DNA of 11,127 bases from Ruminococcaceae bacterium UBA3710 (GCA_002371985.1 DFHZ01000097.1:1-11127), one strand, 5' to 3'. Positions 1 to 9,523 are shown, counted from the first letter of the stretch. Program-made: numbers and translations. The notes: generated by a model from the letters alone, not told the origin.

Positions 1-5
1 AGAAA

Positions 6-281
6 ATGGTGATTATTATGATTGCTTTAATTATCAGTTTTTTATTTGCTGTATTGCAGACATTTTTGCTTAAAAACTTAATGTCGGCGATAACATCCGG
101 CAATAGAAGAAAAAGTTTTGGGCTCTTCTTTCTCAAATTTGTTTTATACGGTGTTGCAATAGCACTGTTTATGTTTAAATATATGCAGTTTGCCGTATTC
201 TGCCTTTGCGGTTTTGCAGCAGGAATGCCTCTTACCGCAATAACTCTTTTTATCTACTATTCGTTTATAAAAAAACAATAA
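6..281 (+). CDS. Small AtpI-like membrane protein ahead of the ATP synthase genes
   Basis: This is a 91-residue, very hydrophobic protein with about three membrane segments (roughly residues 1-21, 41-60 and 62-88). A short basic loop with the residues GNRRK lies between the first two. It sits 20 bases before atpB, the place where Clostridia usually carry atpI, whose product is thought to help assemble the c-ring or support Mg uptake. The layout resembles AtpI proteins, but these are usually about 120 residues with four helices, so this one is short. The start is uncertain: ATG at 6 and ATG at 18 are in frame, and any ribosome binding site would fall outside or at the edge of the window. The true start could also lie upstream of the window. 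The AtpI assignment rests on position and hydrophobicity, not on a clear motif. Confidence 0.6.
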   Translation: MVIIMIALIISFLFAVLQTFLLKNLMSAITSGNRRKSFGLFFLKFVLYGVAIALFMFKYMQFAVFCLCGFAAGMPLTAITLFIYYSFIKKQ

Positions 282-301
282 TTTTTCGGAGATGAAATTA
301 T

Positions 302-1195
302 TTGGGATTCTTGAATGTTGTTGAAATCTGCGTTTCTTCAATTTGTCTTGCCTTGGGAATTGCCGGTCTTGCTTTTTCAAAATCTTCAAAAGCAGTAGGC
401 GACGACCCTAAAAAAGCAAAGAAACGCAAAAGACTCTTTACCGTTTTAACGCTATTCGGGGGTTGGTTCCTTATCGGAACTTTAATTTCTGTAATAAGCA
501 ACAAAAAAAGCGGTATTGAAATTGAGTTTTCTCTTCTTAGTGAGAGATTAAATATTTTCGGGTTTTCACTTGCCGAAACATCTGTAATTTCCATCTGTAT
601 TACTGCAATAGTTTTGGTGTTATCGCTTGTTTTCAGGTTTTTTATTTTCCCAAAATTTACATTTGATAACCCTAAGGGCATACAAAACCTGCTCGAGATT
701 GCAGTTGAATCAATGGACAAGTTTGCAAAGAGTAATTTAATGGATTATTCGGGAGTTTTAGCACCGTATATGTTCACGCTCGGCGTATTTATGATATTTT
801 CCGCCGCAAGTGAATTATTCGGTTTAAGGGCTCCGACATCCGACATAGTTACTACCTTTGCAATGGGAATAATTACATTTGCTCTCATAAATTTCTTTGG
901 AATAAAGAAAAAAGGTATCGGCGGAAGAATAAAGGGAATGGCGTCGCCTACCCCTCTTGTTTTTCCTATGAAAATACTAAGCGATATAGCAGTCCCCGTT
1001 TCACTTGCATGTCGTCTTTTCGGAAATATGCTCGGCGGAATGATAGTTATGGACCTTTTAAAGTCTGCTCTCGGCGGATACGCAACCGGTATTCCGGCTG
1101 TTGCAGGAATTTACTTTAATCTATTCCACCCTATAATTCAAGCCTATATATTTATTGTTTTGTCTATGACCTTCATTAATGAAGCGATAGAATAA
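302..1195 (+). CDS. atpB: ATP synthase F0 subunit a, with N-terminal extension
   Basis: Subunit a is the stator half of the F0 ion channel. The diagnostic segment is around residues 233-247, with RLFGN preceded by PVSLAC. R238 corresponds to the essential stator arginine (E. coli aArg210). The C-terminal helix with NLFHPIIQAYIF is also typical. At 297 residues it is long for a clostridial subunit a. About 80 residues precede the usual first helix and contain two predicted membrane segments (about 8-27 and 45-66) separated by a strongly basic stretch (KKAKKRKR). The canonical core begins near residue 90. The start is TTG at 302: an in-frame TGA lies at 293, and GGAG at 288-291 gives 10-base spacing. 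The ATG at 292 is in another frame and stops after 10 codons. Confidence 0.95.
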   Translation: MGFLNVVEICVSSICLALGIAGLAFSKSSKAVGDDPKKAKKRKRLFTVLTLFGGWFLIGTLISVISNKKSGIEIEFSLLSERLNIFGFSLAETSVISICITAIVLVLSLVFRFFIFPKFTFDNPKGIQNLLEIAVESMDKFAKSNLMDYSGVLAPYMFTLGVFMIFSAASELFGLRAPTSDIVTTFAMGIITFALINFFGIKKKGIGGRIKGMASPTPLVFPMKILSDIAVPVSLACRLFGNMLGGMIVMDLLKSALGGYATGIPAVAGIYFNLFHPIIQAYIFIVLSMTFINEAIE

Positions 1196-1223
1196 AGATT
1201 TTTAATTTAAGGAGATAAAATTT

Positions 1224-1433
1224 ATGAACGCTATTGGTGCAGGACTTGCAATGTTGACTGCTTTAGGAGCAGGATTCGGTATGTGTATGGCAACAGCAAA
1301 GGCCGTTGAATCGGTGGCTCGTCAGCCTGAAGCCTCGGGTAAAATCAACTCTATTCTTCTTTTGGGTTGTGCTCTTGCAGAGTCAACCGCAATTTATGCA
1401 TTCGTTATCGCACTTGTTCTTGCGGTAAAATAA
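1224..1433 (+). CDS. atpE: ATP synthase F0 subunit c (ring proteolipid)
   Basis: This 69-residue hairpin of two membrane helices forms the rotating c-ring. The polar loop with ARQPEA (residues 32-37) is the classic contact with gamma and epsilon. E53 in helix 2 is the ion-carrying carboxylate and is followed by S54 and T55, as in sodium-binding rings such as that of Ilyobacter. However, the residue 33 positions before E53, Gln in those rings, is Met20 here, and no other Gln lies in helix 1. By sequence the ring is therefore not a standard sodium type, and proton coupling is at least as likely. GGAG at 1211-1214, nine bases before the ATG, is a good ribosome binding site. This is usually the most highly translated gene of the operon. 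Confidence 0.97.
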   Translation: MNAIGAGLAMLTALGAGFGMCMATAKAVESVARQPEASGKINSILLLGCALAESTAIYAFVIALVLAVK

Positions 1434-1446
1434 GAGGTAAGTTGCA

Positions 1447-1938
1447 ATGAACATTAATCTATCCGAAACAGTCGTAGATTTAATTATCAATATTTTAAAT
1501 ATTGTTATTCTTTTCTTGATTGTTAAGGCTTTGGTTTATAAGCCTGTTCGCAAGTTTTTAGATGACAGAAGAGCCAAAGTAAACGAAGAAACCTCAAAGG
1601 CTCAAAAAATTCTCGACCAAGCAAACGAAGCTCTTAAAAGCAAGGACACCATTATTGAAGAAAGTCGGAAAAATGCCGAAATTGAGGCTCAAAAGACCTT
1701 TGAAGAAGCAAAGAACAATGCTGATTTCATAATTGCCGAAGCCAAAAAGAATGCTAAAATCATTGAGGAAAAATCAGCAGAGGAAATTAAATCTCAAAAG
1801 GAAAATATGATTCACTCTTCTAAAAATGAAATTGCCGAACTCGCAGTAAATATAGCCGAAAAAATTCTCGAAAGAGAAACAAACGAAGAAGATACAAAGA
1901 GAATAATCAACGAATTTTTTGACGAGGCAAATATATGA
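1447..1938 (+). CDS. atpF: ATP synthase F0 subunit b (peripheral stalk)
   Basis: The 163-residue protein has one N-terminal membrane helix (about residues 11-30) followed by the usual KPVRKFLDDRR turn and a long charged Ala/Glu/Lys-rich helix. It dimerises as a coiled coil to form the stalk holding the alpha3beta3 head still. Length and layout are normal (E. coli 156), so it has not absorbed any domain missing from the short delta that follows. The ribosome binding site AGAGG at 1433-1437 overlaps the atpE stop. The 3' end overlaps atpH by four bases (ATGA), which suggests coupled translation. Confidence 0.96.
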   Translation: MNINLSETVVDLIINILNIVILFLIVKALVYKPVRKFLDDRRAKVNEETSKAQKILDQANEALKSKDTIIEESRKNAEIEAQKTFEEAKNNADFIIAEAKKNAKIIEEKSAEEIKSQKENMIHSSKNEIAELAVNIAEKILERETNEEDTKRIINEFFDEANI

Positions 1939-2150
1939 CTATTACCATAACCGTACCTGCAAATATAACCGACGAAACCTACAATGAAATTTGTGAAGGG
2001 TTTAAAAAGAGATACGGAAACGATATTACCTTTTTAAAGGAAACGGACGAAAAAATTATCGGCGGATTTATTGCCGAAGCAAACGGTATTGTTTACGACA
2101 CTACCATCCGTTCCAAGTTAAATATGGTTAAAAAGGTTATTACCGAATAA
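1935..2150 (+). CDS. atpH: ATP synthase F1 subunit delta, C-terminal domain only
   Basis: Delta links the b stalk to the top of the F1 head. Normal bacterial delta is about 180 residues: an N-terminal six-helix bundle that binds the alpha N-termini, then a smaller C-terminal domain that binds b. This protein has only 71 residues and matches the C-terminal domain. It opens with a beta strand (TITITVPANI), continues through an amphipathic helix, and carries the hallmark EKIIGGFI stretch followed by the YDTTIRSKL segment. The start is firm: ATG at 1935 overlaps the atpF stop as ATGA and has GAGG at 1924-1927. There is no frame or space upstream for the missing domain, since atpF fills it and is itself full length. 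It does not look like a broken gene. The N-terminal domain may be dispensable or encoded elsewhere. Confidence 0.85.
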   Translation: MTITITVPANITDETYNEICEGFKKRYGNDITFLKETDEKIIGGFIAEANGIVYDTTIRSKLNMVKKVITE

Positions 2151-2171
2151 CAGTTTTATCGGAGGCAAATT

Positions 2172-3672
2172 ATGTCCGAATATATGCCCGAAGGCATTAG
2201 TGCTTTTCTGAAAAAGCGACTTTCTGAACATACAGTTCAAACTATTAAATATAAATACGGAACGGTCATCAAAACCGGCGACGGCGTTGCCCGTATAAGC
2301 GGTCTGCCAGAAACGAAATACGGTGAACTCTTGCGTTTTGAAAACGGAACCTACGGTATGGTTCTTGACCTTGAAGAGAACCGTTTGGGTGCTGTTATAT
2401 TAGATACCGGAGATACAGTTTCCGAGGGCGATACGGTTATCGGCACGGGAAGAGTCGCCGAAGTGCCTGTCGGGAACGAACTTTTAGGCAGGGTTGTAGA
2501 CCCTATCGGCAGACCTCTTGACGCAAGACCACTTATAGCAAACGAATATAGTGCCTTAGAACAACCTGCACCTAAAATAATCGAACGCAGACCTGTTGAT
2601 ACACCGCTTAAAACCGGTATTCTTGCTATTGACAGTATGATTCCTATAGGTATGGGTCAGCGTGAACTTATAATAGGCGACCGTCAAACGGGTAAAACCT
2701 CTATTGCTATTGATACTATACTTAATCAGAAAGACTCTGATGTTATTTGTATCTATTGTGCCATAGGTCAAAAGGCTTCAACCGTTTCTTCTGTTATTGA
2801 TACGCTTAAAAGCAAGGGTGCATTGGAATATACAACCGTTGTCGTTTCTACCGCTTCCGACTCACCGGCTATGCAGTATCTATCGCCTTTTTCAGCCACA
2901 AGCATTGCCGAACATTTTATGAAAAACGGAAAAAATGTTCTTGTTATCTATGACGATTTGTCAAAACACGCTGTTGCATACAGAACTATGTCCCTGCTTC
3001 TTCACAGACCGCCCGGCAGAGAAGCATATCCGGGTGATATATTTTATCTTCATAGCAGACTTTTGGAACGAAGTGCCTGTCTTTCAAAAGATTTGGGTGG
3101 CGGTACTCTTACCGCTCTGCCTATTATTGAAACAATGGGCGGAAACATTTCGGCTTATGTTCCTACTAATGTAATTTCAATCACAGACGGTCAGATATAC
3201 CTTGAAAACGAGTTGTTTAACAGCGGTATCAGACCTGCCATTAACACGGGTCTTTCGGTTTCCCGTGTCGGCCGTGCCGCACAAAGCAATTCTATGAAAA
3301 AGGTTTCGGGTACTCTGCGTATTGAATTATCAAAATTCAGAGAAATGGCAGTTTTTGCCCGTTTTGGCAGTGATGTTGATGTAACTACGGCTAAAATGTT
3401 AAAACGAGGTGCCGTTTTAACCGAATTATTTAAACAAGAAAAATCAAAACCGTACAGCAATTTTGAAGAAACGGCGTTATTACTCGCCTATAAAACAGGT
3501 GTATTTGAAGATATTGAACTTAAAAATCTTAAAAAGTTTTGTTCTCTTATGCTTGAATATGTTAAAACCGACTCTTCTGCTGCGGCATCAAAAATAAACA
3601 CCTCAGGCAATATGGATGAAAGCGACGAAAGAGCCTTGGTAAGTTCTATTTTAGAATTTAAGGAAAGTTATA

Positions 3673-3680
<8 letters not shown>
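2172..3680 (+). CDS. atpA: ATP synthase F1 subunit alpha
   Basis: This is the non-catalytic nucleotide-binding subunit of the F1 head, 502 residues, the usual length. The Walker A motif GDRQTGKT is at residues 169-176 and the Walker B region with YDDLSK starts at 260. PPGREAYPGD (280-289) and LHSRLLER (293-300) are the expected family blocks. R365 in SVSRVG is the arginine finger that reaches into the catalytic site on beta. The usually small residue three positions later is arginine here (R368, giving VGRAAQ). The N-terminal amphipathic helix that normally docks on the delta N-terminal domain is still present (about residues 2-20), although that delta domain is missing. GGAGG at 2161-2165 is a strong ribosome binding site. 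The end overlaps atpG by eight bases. Confidence 0.98.
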
Positions 3681-5933
<2,253 letters not shown>

Positions 5934-5965
5934 TACTCCGTTTTTAATATTTGAGAGGTGGGACT

Positions 5966-6379
5966 ATGAGCGAATTTAATCTCGAAATTTTAACTCCTGA
6001 AAAGCAGTTCTTTTCAGGGGCAGTTGAAGACGCTATATGCCCTACTTCCGACGGAGATATTGAAATACTCAAAGGGCATCAAAATCTTGTTGCCGCTTTG
6101 GGTCGGGACGAAATCAAACTCAAAATAAACGGCGAGTGGAAAACCGCTGTTGTTGAGGACGGCTTTTTTGAGGTCAGACCCGACAAGGTTATTATTTTTG
6201 CTATGTATTGCGACGATATAAGCGACTATAAATCGGCAAAGGCAAAACGAGAGGAAACAATAAAAAGAGAGCAAGAAATTTATAAAGAAAATCTTTCAAA
6301 AGAAAAAATAAATAATATTGATATTTCAAAATTCATTATTTCTGCACACAGAAGAAATAAAAGTATAAATTTCAAATAA
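5966..6379 (+). CDS. atpC: ATP synthase F1 subunit epsilon
   Basis: Epsilon sits at the foot of the shaft, binds the c-ring loop and can inhibit ATP hydrolysis. From the ATG at 5966 the protein is 137 residues (E. coli 139). The N-terminal beta sandwich shows the usual FNLEILTPEKQFFSG opening, the GDIEILKGHQNLVAAL block and GFFEVRPDKVIIFA. The C-terminal part is a charged helical arm rich in Lys and Glu. A TTG at 5951 is also in frame, but GAGGTGGG at 5955-5962 just before the ATG decides for 5966. It is separated from atpD by 32 bases, unlike the overlapping genes before it, and is the last gene of the operon. I see no clear Bacillus-type ATP-binding motif in the arm. Confidence 0.95.
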   Translation: MSEFNLEILTPEKQFFSGAVEDAICPTSDGDIEILKGHQNLVAALGRDEIKLKINGEWKTAVVEDGFFEVRPDKVIIFAMYCDDISDYKSAKAKREETIKREQEIYKENLSKEKINNIDISKFIISAHRRNKSINFK

Positions 6380-6395
6380 ATTTTATCGAAATTAT

Positions 6396-6432
6396 TAGAA
6401 GGGTGAGAGAATTTTATTCTCTCACCCTTCTA
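6396..6432. terminator. Terminator hairpin between the convergent ATP synthase and tryptophan transport operons
   Basis: The arms AGAAGGGTGAGAGAA (6397-6411) and TTCTCTCACCCTTCT (6417-6431) are perfect inverted complements. One further T-A pair at the base (6396/6432) and one at the loop side (6412/6416) give about 17 pairs around a three-base loop. ATTTTT follows on the plus side. On the minus side the trailing T run is poorer, so the plus-strand function (end of atpC) is clearer, but it can serve trpZ as well. It lies 17 bases from each flanking coding end. Confidence 0.9.
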
Positions 6433-6448
6433 TTTTTAAAAAGTATAT

Positions 6449-7234
6449 TTAATCAAGAAGCATACGGTCATTATCAAGGGTAGTTCCTGCCGCATTTTTG
6501 AATGCAACAAGCAGGTCTGAAACCGTAAGTTTTGAACGCTCTTCCCCCGAAGTATCAAATATGATTTTTCCTTTATCCATCATAATCGTCCTTGTTCCGA
6601 GGTCCAAAGCCGACTGCATATTATGAGTAATCATAAGGCAGGTTAAATTGTTTTCGCTTACTATTGTCTTTGTAAGATTTATAACCTTTTCGGCAGTTGC
6701 AGGGTCGAGTGCCGCCGTATGTTCGTCGAGCAGTAAAAGTTTTGGCGGATTTATAGTTGCCATAAGAAGTGTTATCGCCTGTCGCTGACCGCCCGATAAT
6801 AGTCCCATCGGGCTTTGCATACGGTCTTCAAGTCCCATATCAAGACAGGCTATCTTCTCACGAAATAGTTTCTTATCGTCAGCCGAAACACCCGAAAGCC
6901 AACCGCCGTGCCCACAGGCAAGTGCAAGGTTTTCTTCTACGGTCATTCCCGGTGCCGTGCCTTTCATCGGGTCTTGAAAAAGTCTGCCGATTTTCTTTGC
7001 CCTTTTATGCTCAGGCATAAGGGTTATATCCTTGCCGTCAAGTAATACCGAGCCGGTATCGGTTATAAATGTTCCGGCGATTGCATTAAACAAGGTTGAT
7101 TTACCGGCACCGTTCGCACCGATAACCGTTATAAAATCACCCGATTTAACATTAAGAGAAAGATTGTCAAGGGCAAGTTTTGCCGTAGCCGTACCGGGGT
7201 TAAATGTTTTGGAAATATTATTTATATTAAGCAT
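6449..7234 (-). CDS. trpZ: ABC transporter ATPase of a tryptophan importer (TrpZ type)
   Basis: This ATPase powers the importer encoded by the two genes before it. From ATG at 7234 it has 261 residues. It contains Walker A GANGAGKST (39-47), Q-loop FQDP (86-89), signature LSGGQRQ (146-152), Walker B LLLLDEH (166-172), D-loop ALDP and switch histidine H204. The Glu of Walker B is present, so it should hydrolyse ATP. The opening MLNINNISKTF is the normal start of such proteins. A GTG at 7255 is in frame and would add seven residues overlapping trpY, but neither start has a convincing ribosome binding site. The ATG is four bases past the trpY stop, so re-initiation after trpY is likely. The tryptophan assignment comes from the T-box upstream, not from this protein. 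Confidence 0.88.
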   Translation of the reverse strand: MLNINNISKTFNPGTATAKLALDNLSLNVKSGDFITVIGANGAGKSTLFNAIAGTFITDTGSVLLDGKDITLMPEHKRAKKIGRLFQDPMKGTAPGMTVEENLALACGHGGWLSGVSADDKKLFREKIACLDMGLEDRMQSPMGLLSGGQRQAITLLMATINPPKLLLLDEHTAALDPATAEKVINLTKTIVSENNLTCLMITHNMQSALDLGTRTIMMDKGKIIFDTSGEERSKLTVSDLLVAFKNAAGTTLDNDRMLLD

Positions 7235-7238
7235 TGTA

Positions 7239-8312
7239 TCAGCCACGAACTTCACCGCCGTTTCTATGCTTTAACCGTCTTTTTATCATTGGTAACTGTT
7301 TTTTGAAATACGGTGTTGAAATTGCAATTACAACAATTAAGGAATAAACAAGTTTTAAGAGATTTGTATCTATCTTAAGTGCAAGTGCTATGGCATAGAT
7401 AAGACGGAAAATAATTGTTCCGAGCACCGCACCAAGGCAACGCACCGCTATACTTCCCTCGCTTATGAAAACTCCGCCTATAAGAAGTGAAGCAAGAGCC
7501 ATTGTTACCATACCTCCGCCGACATTTATATCGGCAGAATTTGTATATTGTATAAAAAGGCAACCTGAAAGAGCCGTCATAGACCCCGAAATACAAAGTC
7601 CTGTAATTATCGTCATTACGGGGTTTATAGAGGAAGAGCGAACCATTTCGGGGTTATCGCCGGTTGCGTGAATGGCAAGACCTAATTTAGTCCTTAAAAA
7701 GAAGGACAAAAATGTAATTACTATTATTACAAAGGCACCGGCAACTATAAGTGCCGAATACTGAACAAACGGTGATTTAGGCATTCTTTCAAACGCATTT
7801 TCAAAACCCATTCTCGCCTTTTCGCCGAAAACTCGTCTTACAATAGAAAATATCGTTTCATTTCTGAAAATATTTATTGTAGATTTGCCCATAATTACAA
7901 TATTTACACTATAAAGTCCAGTATTCACGATAATTCCCGACAAAAGACTGTTTACGCCCATTTTTGTCTGCAAAACGGCAGTAACAAGTCCCGAAAGGGC
8001 CCCTGCCAAAAGTGCGGCAGGTATTGCTAAATAAGGATGTCCCGAAGCCGCCATAACTCCGCCTACGGCAACACCCAAAGTATAGCACCCGTCGGTAGAA
8101 AGGTCGCATATATTAAGCATTGTATAACTTAAAAACAATGCCAGAACGACAAGAGAATTGATAAGACCTACTTCTATCGCCGCCTGATCACGGTTCCACG
8201 ATAACACACCAAATAAATGGAGAAGAATTATCACGACAAGAAGTATGAGTATCGGCGAAATCTTGCCGAGTGTTTTCAAATACTTATTATCTGATTTTAA
8301 ACTCATTTTCAA
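7239..8312 (-). CDS. trpY: ABC transporter permease of a tryptophan importer (TrpY type)
   Basis: This 357-residue inner-membrane protein has eight or more hydrophobic segments and belongs to the branched-chain amino acid/ribose permease type (BPD_transp_2). The segment GVNSLLSGIIVNTGLYSVNI (119-138) and the Gly/Ala-rich helices are typical. In TrpXYZ-like systems a single permease gene works as a homodimer with the ATPase and the lipoprotein. The tail after the last helix is basic (KKQLPMIKRRLKHRNGG). The start is ambiguous: TTG at 8312 has AAGGGA seven bases ahead of it, while ATG at 8306, two codons in, is 13 bases away. Spacing favours TTG, codon type favours ATG. It lies 26 bases after trpX. 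Confidence 0.9.
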   Translation of the reverse strand: MKMSLKSDNKYLKTLGKISPILILLVVIILLHLFGVLSWNRDQAAIEVGLINSLVVLALFLSYTMLNICDLSTDGCYTLGVAVGGVMAASGHPYLAIPAALLAGALSGLVTAVLQTKMGVNSLLSGIIVNTGLYSVNIVIMGKSTINIFRNETIFSIVRRVFGEKARMGFENAFERMPKSPFVQYSALIVAGAFVIIVITFLSFFLRTKLGLAIHATGDNPEMVRSSSINPVMTIITGLCISGSMTALSGCLFIQYTNSADINVGGGMVTMALASLLIGGVFISEGSIAVRCLGAVLGTIIFRLIYAIALALKIDTNLLKLVYSLIVVIAISTPYFKKQLPMIKRRLKHRNGGEVRG

Positions 8313-8338
8313 AAACTGTTCCCTTACGCTTAAAAAAA

Positions 8339-9376
8339 TTACTTATCAAAGTTTTCTGCTGTCTTTATAGGAAGTACCTTTGAGCAAAGAGGAGCAAATA
8401 ATTCAGATAATTTTTCAAAATCATATCCGATAGCCTTTGCCGTTTCTTCGTTGATAGTTGCTATGCCGTTATCAAATGTCTTAACAGGTATAGACGAAGG
8501 GCTCTTTCCGTTTACAAGAATATCCGCAACTATTTTTGCGGTTTCTTTTCCTAAATTTGCATAATCTACGCCGTATCCTAAAAATGCTCCGTTTAATGCG
8601 AAAGAATCGGCACCTGTATAGTGAGGAATTTTTGCATCGGCGAATATTTTATAAATTGAAAGTTCTGCTGCCATAATCGAATTATCGGTAGGAGTAAATA
8701 CGGCATCAACCTTTTCCGAAACAAGTTGTTCGGCGGCAAGTTTGATTTCCTCTATTGTTGCACCGTTTGCTTCGGCAACCTTAATACCTGCGTCTTCGAG
8801 GAATTTCTTAGCATCTTTAACAGGGGTAGCGGAAGAATCCTGACCCAAATCGTAAAGAAGACCTACCTTTTTGACATCGGGATTAAGTTTTTTAATCAAA
8901 TTCAAAACTGCTTCTGTATTAAGATAATCCGATGTGCCGGTTATGTTTGCTTCGGGGTTTTCGAGAGATTTAACAAGACCTACGGAAATCGGGTCTGATA
9001 CTGCGGAAAACACAACAGGTATATCGCTGTTTGCCGTTTGTGCTTGCATAGCCATTGCAACAGGTGTTGCAACACCAATCATTAAGTCAACCTTATCAGA
9101 TTTAAACTCTTCAATGATTTGTTGCAAAAGAGAACTATCAGCATTGCAGTTTTCAACCGTTACATCAAACTCAACATCATTTGCTTTTGCTATTGATTTA
9201 AGTTCGGACTGTATGTTGTCTACAATCTGGTTAAGGGAAGCATCGTCAACATAGTTGCAGATACCCACCTTAAAAGTCTTTTTGGCAGTTTCACCTTTTT
9301 CTCCGCACCCTGCAAGAAGCGAAATGCAGGAAATCACCAAAACGATTGATAAAATAATTGACAGTGTCTTTTTCAT
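8339..9376 (-). CDS. trpX: Tryptophan-importer substrate-binding lipoprotein (TrpX type)
   Basis: This 345-residue extracellular binding protein is anchored by a lipid. The N-terminus has KK, a hydrophobic helix and a lipobox LLAGC with Cys24 as the modified residue. The mature protein matches the ABC_sub_bind family (Pfam PF04392): FKVGICNYVDDASLNQI opens lobe 1, VDLMIGVATPVAMAMQ and IPVVFSAVSDP follow, then TGTSDYLNTEAVLNLIKKL at the hinge and VDAVFTPTDNSIMAA in lobe 2. Members occur with one permease and one ATPase, and in Bacillota often behind tryptophan or tyrosine T-boxes. ATG at 9376 has AGGAG at 9386-9390. The T-box with a UGG specifier makes tryptophan the expected ligand. A tryptophan-related metabolite is not excluded. 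Confidence 0.9.
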   Translation of the reverse strand: MKKTLSIILSIVLVISCISLLAGCGEKGETAKKTFKVGICNYVDDASLNQIVDNIQSELKSIAKANDVEFDVTVENCNADSSLLQQIIEEFKSDKVDLMIGVATPVAMAMQAQTANSDIPVVFSAVSDPISVGLVKSLENPEANITGTSDYLNTEAVLNLIKKLNPDVKKVGLLYDLGQDSSATPVKDAKKFLEDAGIKVAEANGATIEEIKLAAEQLVSEKVDAVFTPTDNSIMAAELSIYKIFADAKIPHYTGADSFALNGAFLGYGVDYANLGKETAKIVADILVNGKSPSSIPVKTFDNGIATINEETAKAIGYDFEKLSELFAPLCSKVLPIKTAENFDK

Positions 9377-9430
9377 AATGAATTACTCCTTTATACAATA
9401 ATATTTATATTTGCTTTTTAATAAAATATT

Positions 9431-9463
9431 TCAGTTTTGCCATCGTACCGTCAATAAAAACAT
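9431..9463 (-). CDS. Possible 10-residue leader peptide with one Trp codon
   Basis: Between the T-box terminator and trpX, AAGGAG at 9472-9477 is followed eight bases later by an ATG opening a ten-codon ORF (MFLLTVRWQN, stop TGA). The eighth codon is UGG. The ribosome binding site is as good as that of trpX itself. It would be translated only on read-through transcripts. The single Trp codon could be chance. It is too short for coding statistics, so the claim rests on the ribosome binding site, the position and the Trp codon. Confidence 0.25.
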   Translation of the reverse strand: MFLLTVRWQN

Positions 9464-9490
9464 AAGCCGCTCTCCTTAAATAAAAATAAC

Positions 9491-9523
9491 AAAAAAGTCC
9501 CATCCCTTAAAAGGGACAAGACT
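9491..9523 (-). terminator. T-box-controlled intrinsic terminator upstream of trpX
   Basis: On the minus strand AGTCTTGTCCC and GGGATGGGACT form an 11-pair stem (with three G-U pairs) around a TTTTAA loop, followed by a run of T residues. It lies directly after the T-box motif at 9534-9547, whose alternative pairing as antiterminator would disrupt it when uncharged tRNA-Trp is bound. Confidence 0.9.

Noticed and set aside
292..324. ATG at 292 as the start of subunit a
   Set aside because: It is in a different frame from atpB and stops after ten codons. The frame-correct start is TTG at 302 with GGAG at 288-291.
298..720. Antisense open frame of 140 codons opposite atpB
   Set aside because: It lies entirely inside a clear gene, has no ribosome binding site or recognisable protein features, and mirrors the codon pattern of atpB.
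1926..2160. Frameshift that would restore a full-length delta
   Set aside because: atpF is a normal-length protein ending in the expected helix. The short delta has its own ribosome binding site and overlap start, and there is no spare sequence to hold the missing domain.
5951..5965. TTG at 5951 as the start of epsilon
   Set aside because: The ATG at 5966 has GAGGTGGG immediately upstream, and the resulting N-terminus matches the family. The TTG-initiated version would add five unusual residues and lack a ribosome binding site.
9411..9443. Second small ORF (about 12 codons, beginning MAKLKY) overlapping the leader ORF
   Set aside because: No ribosome binding site precedes its ATG, and it has no Trp codon. 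Chance occurrence in AT-rich leader sequence is the simplest reading.
9391..9452. Second promoter directly before trpX (TTGACG and nearby TATTTT or TATAAA)
   Set aside because: The spacings do not fit any -10 candidate well, and an AT-rich leader produces such matches freely. The perfect promoter at 9766-9794 explains expression.
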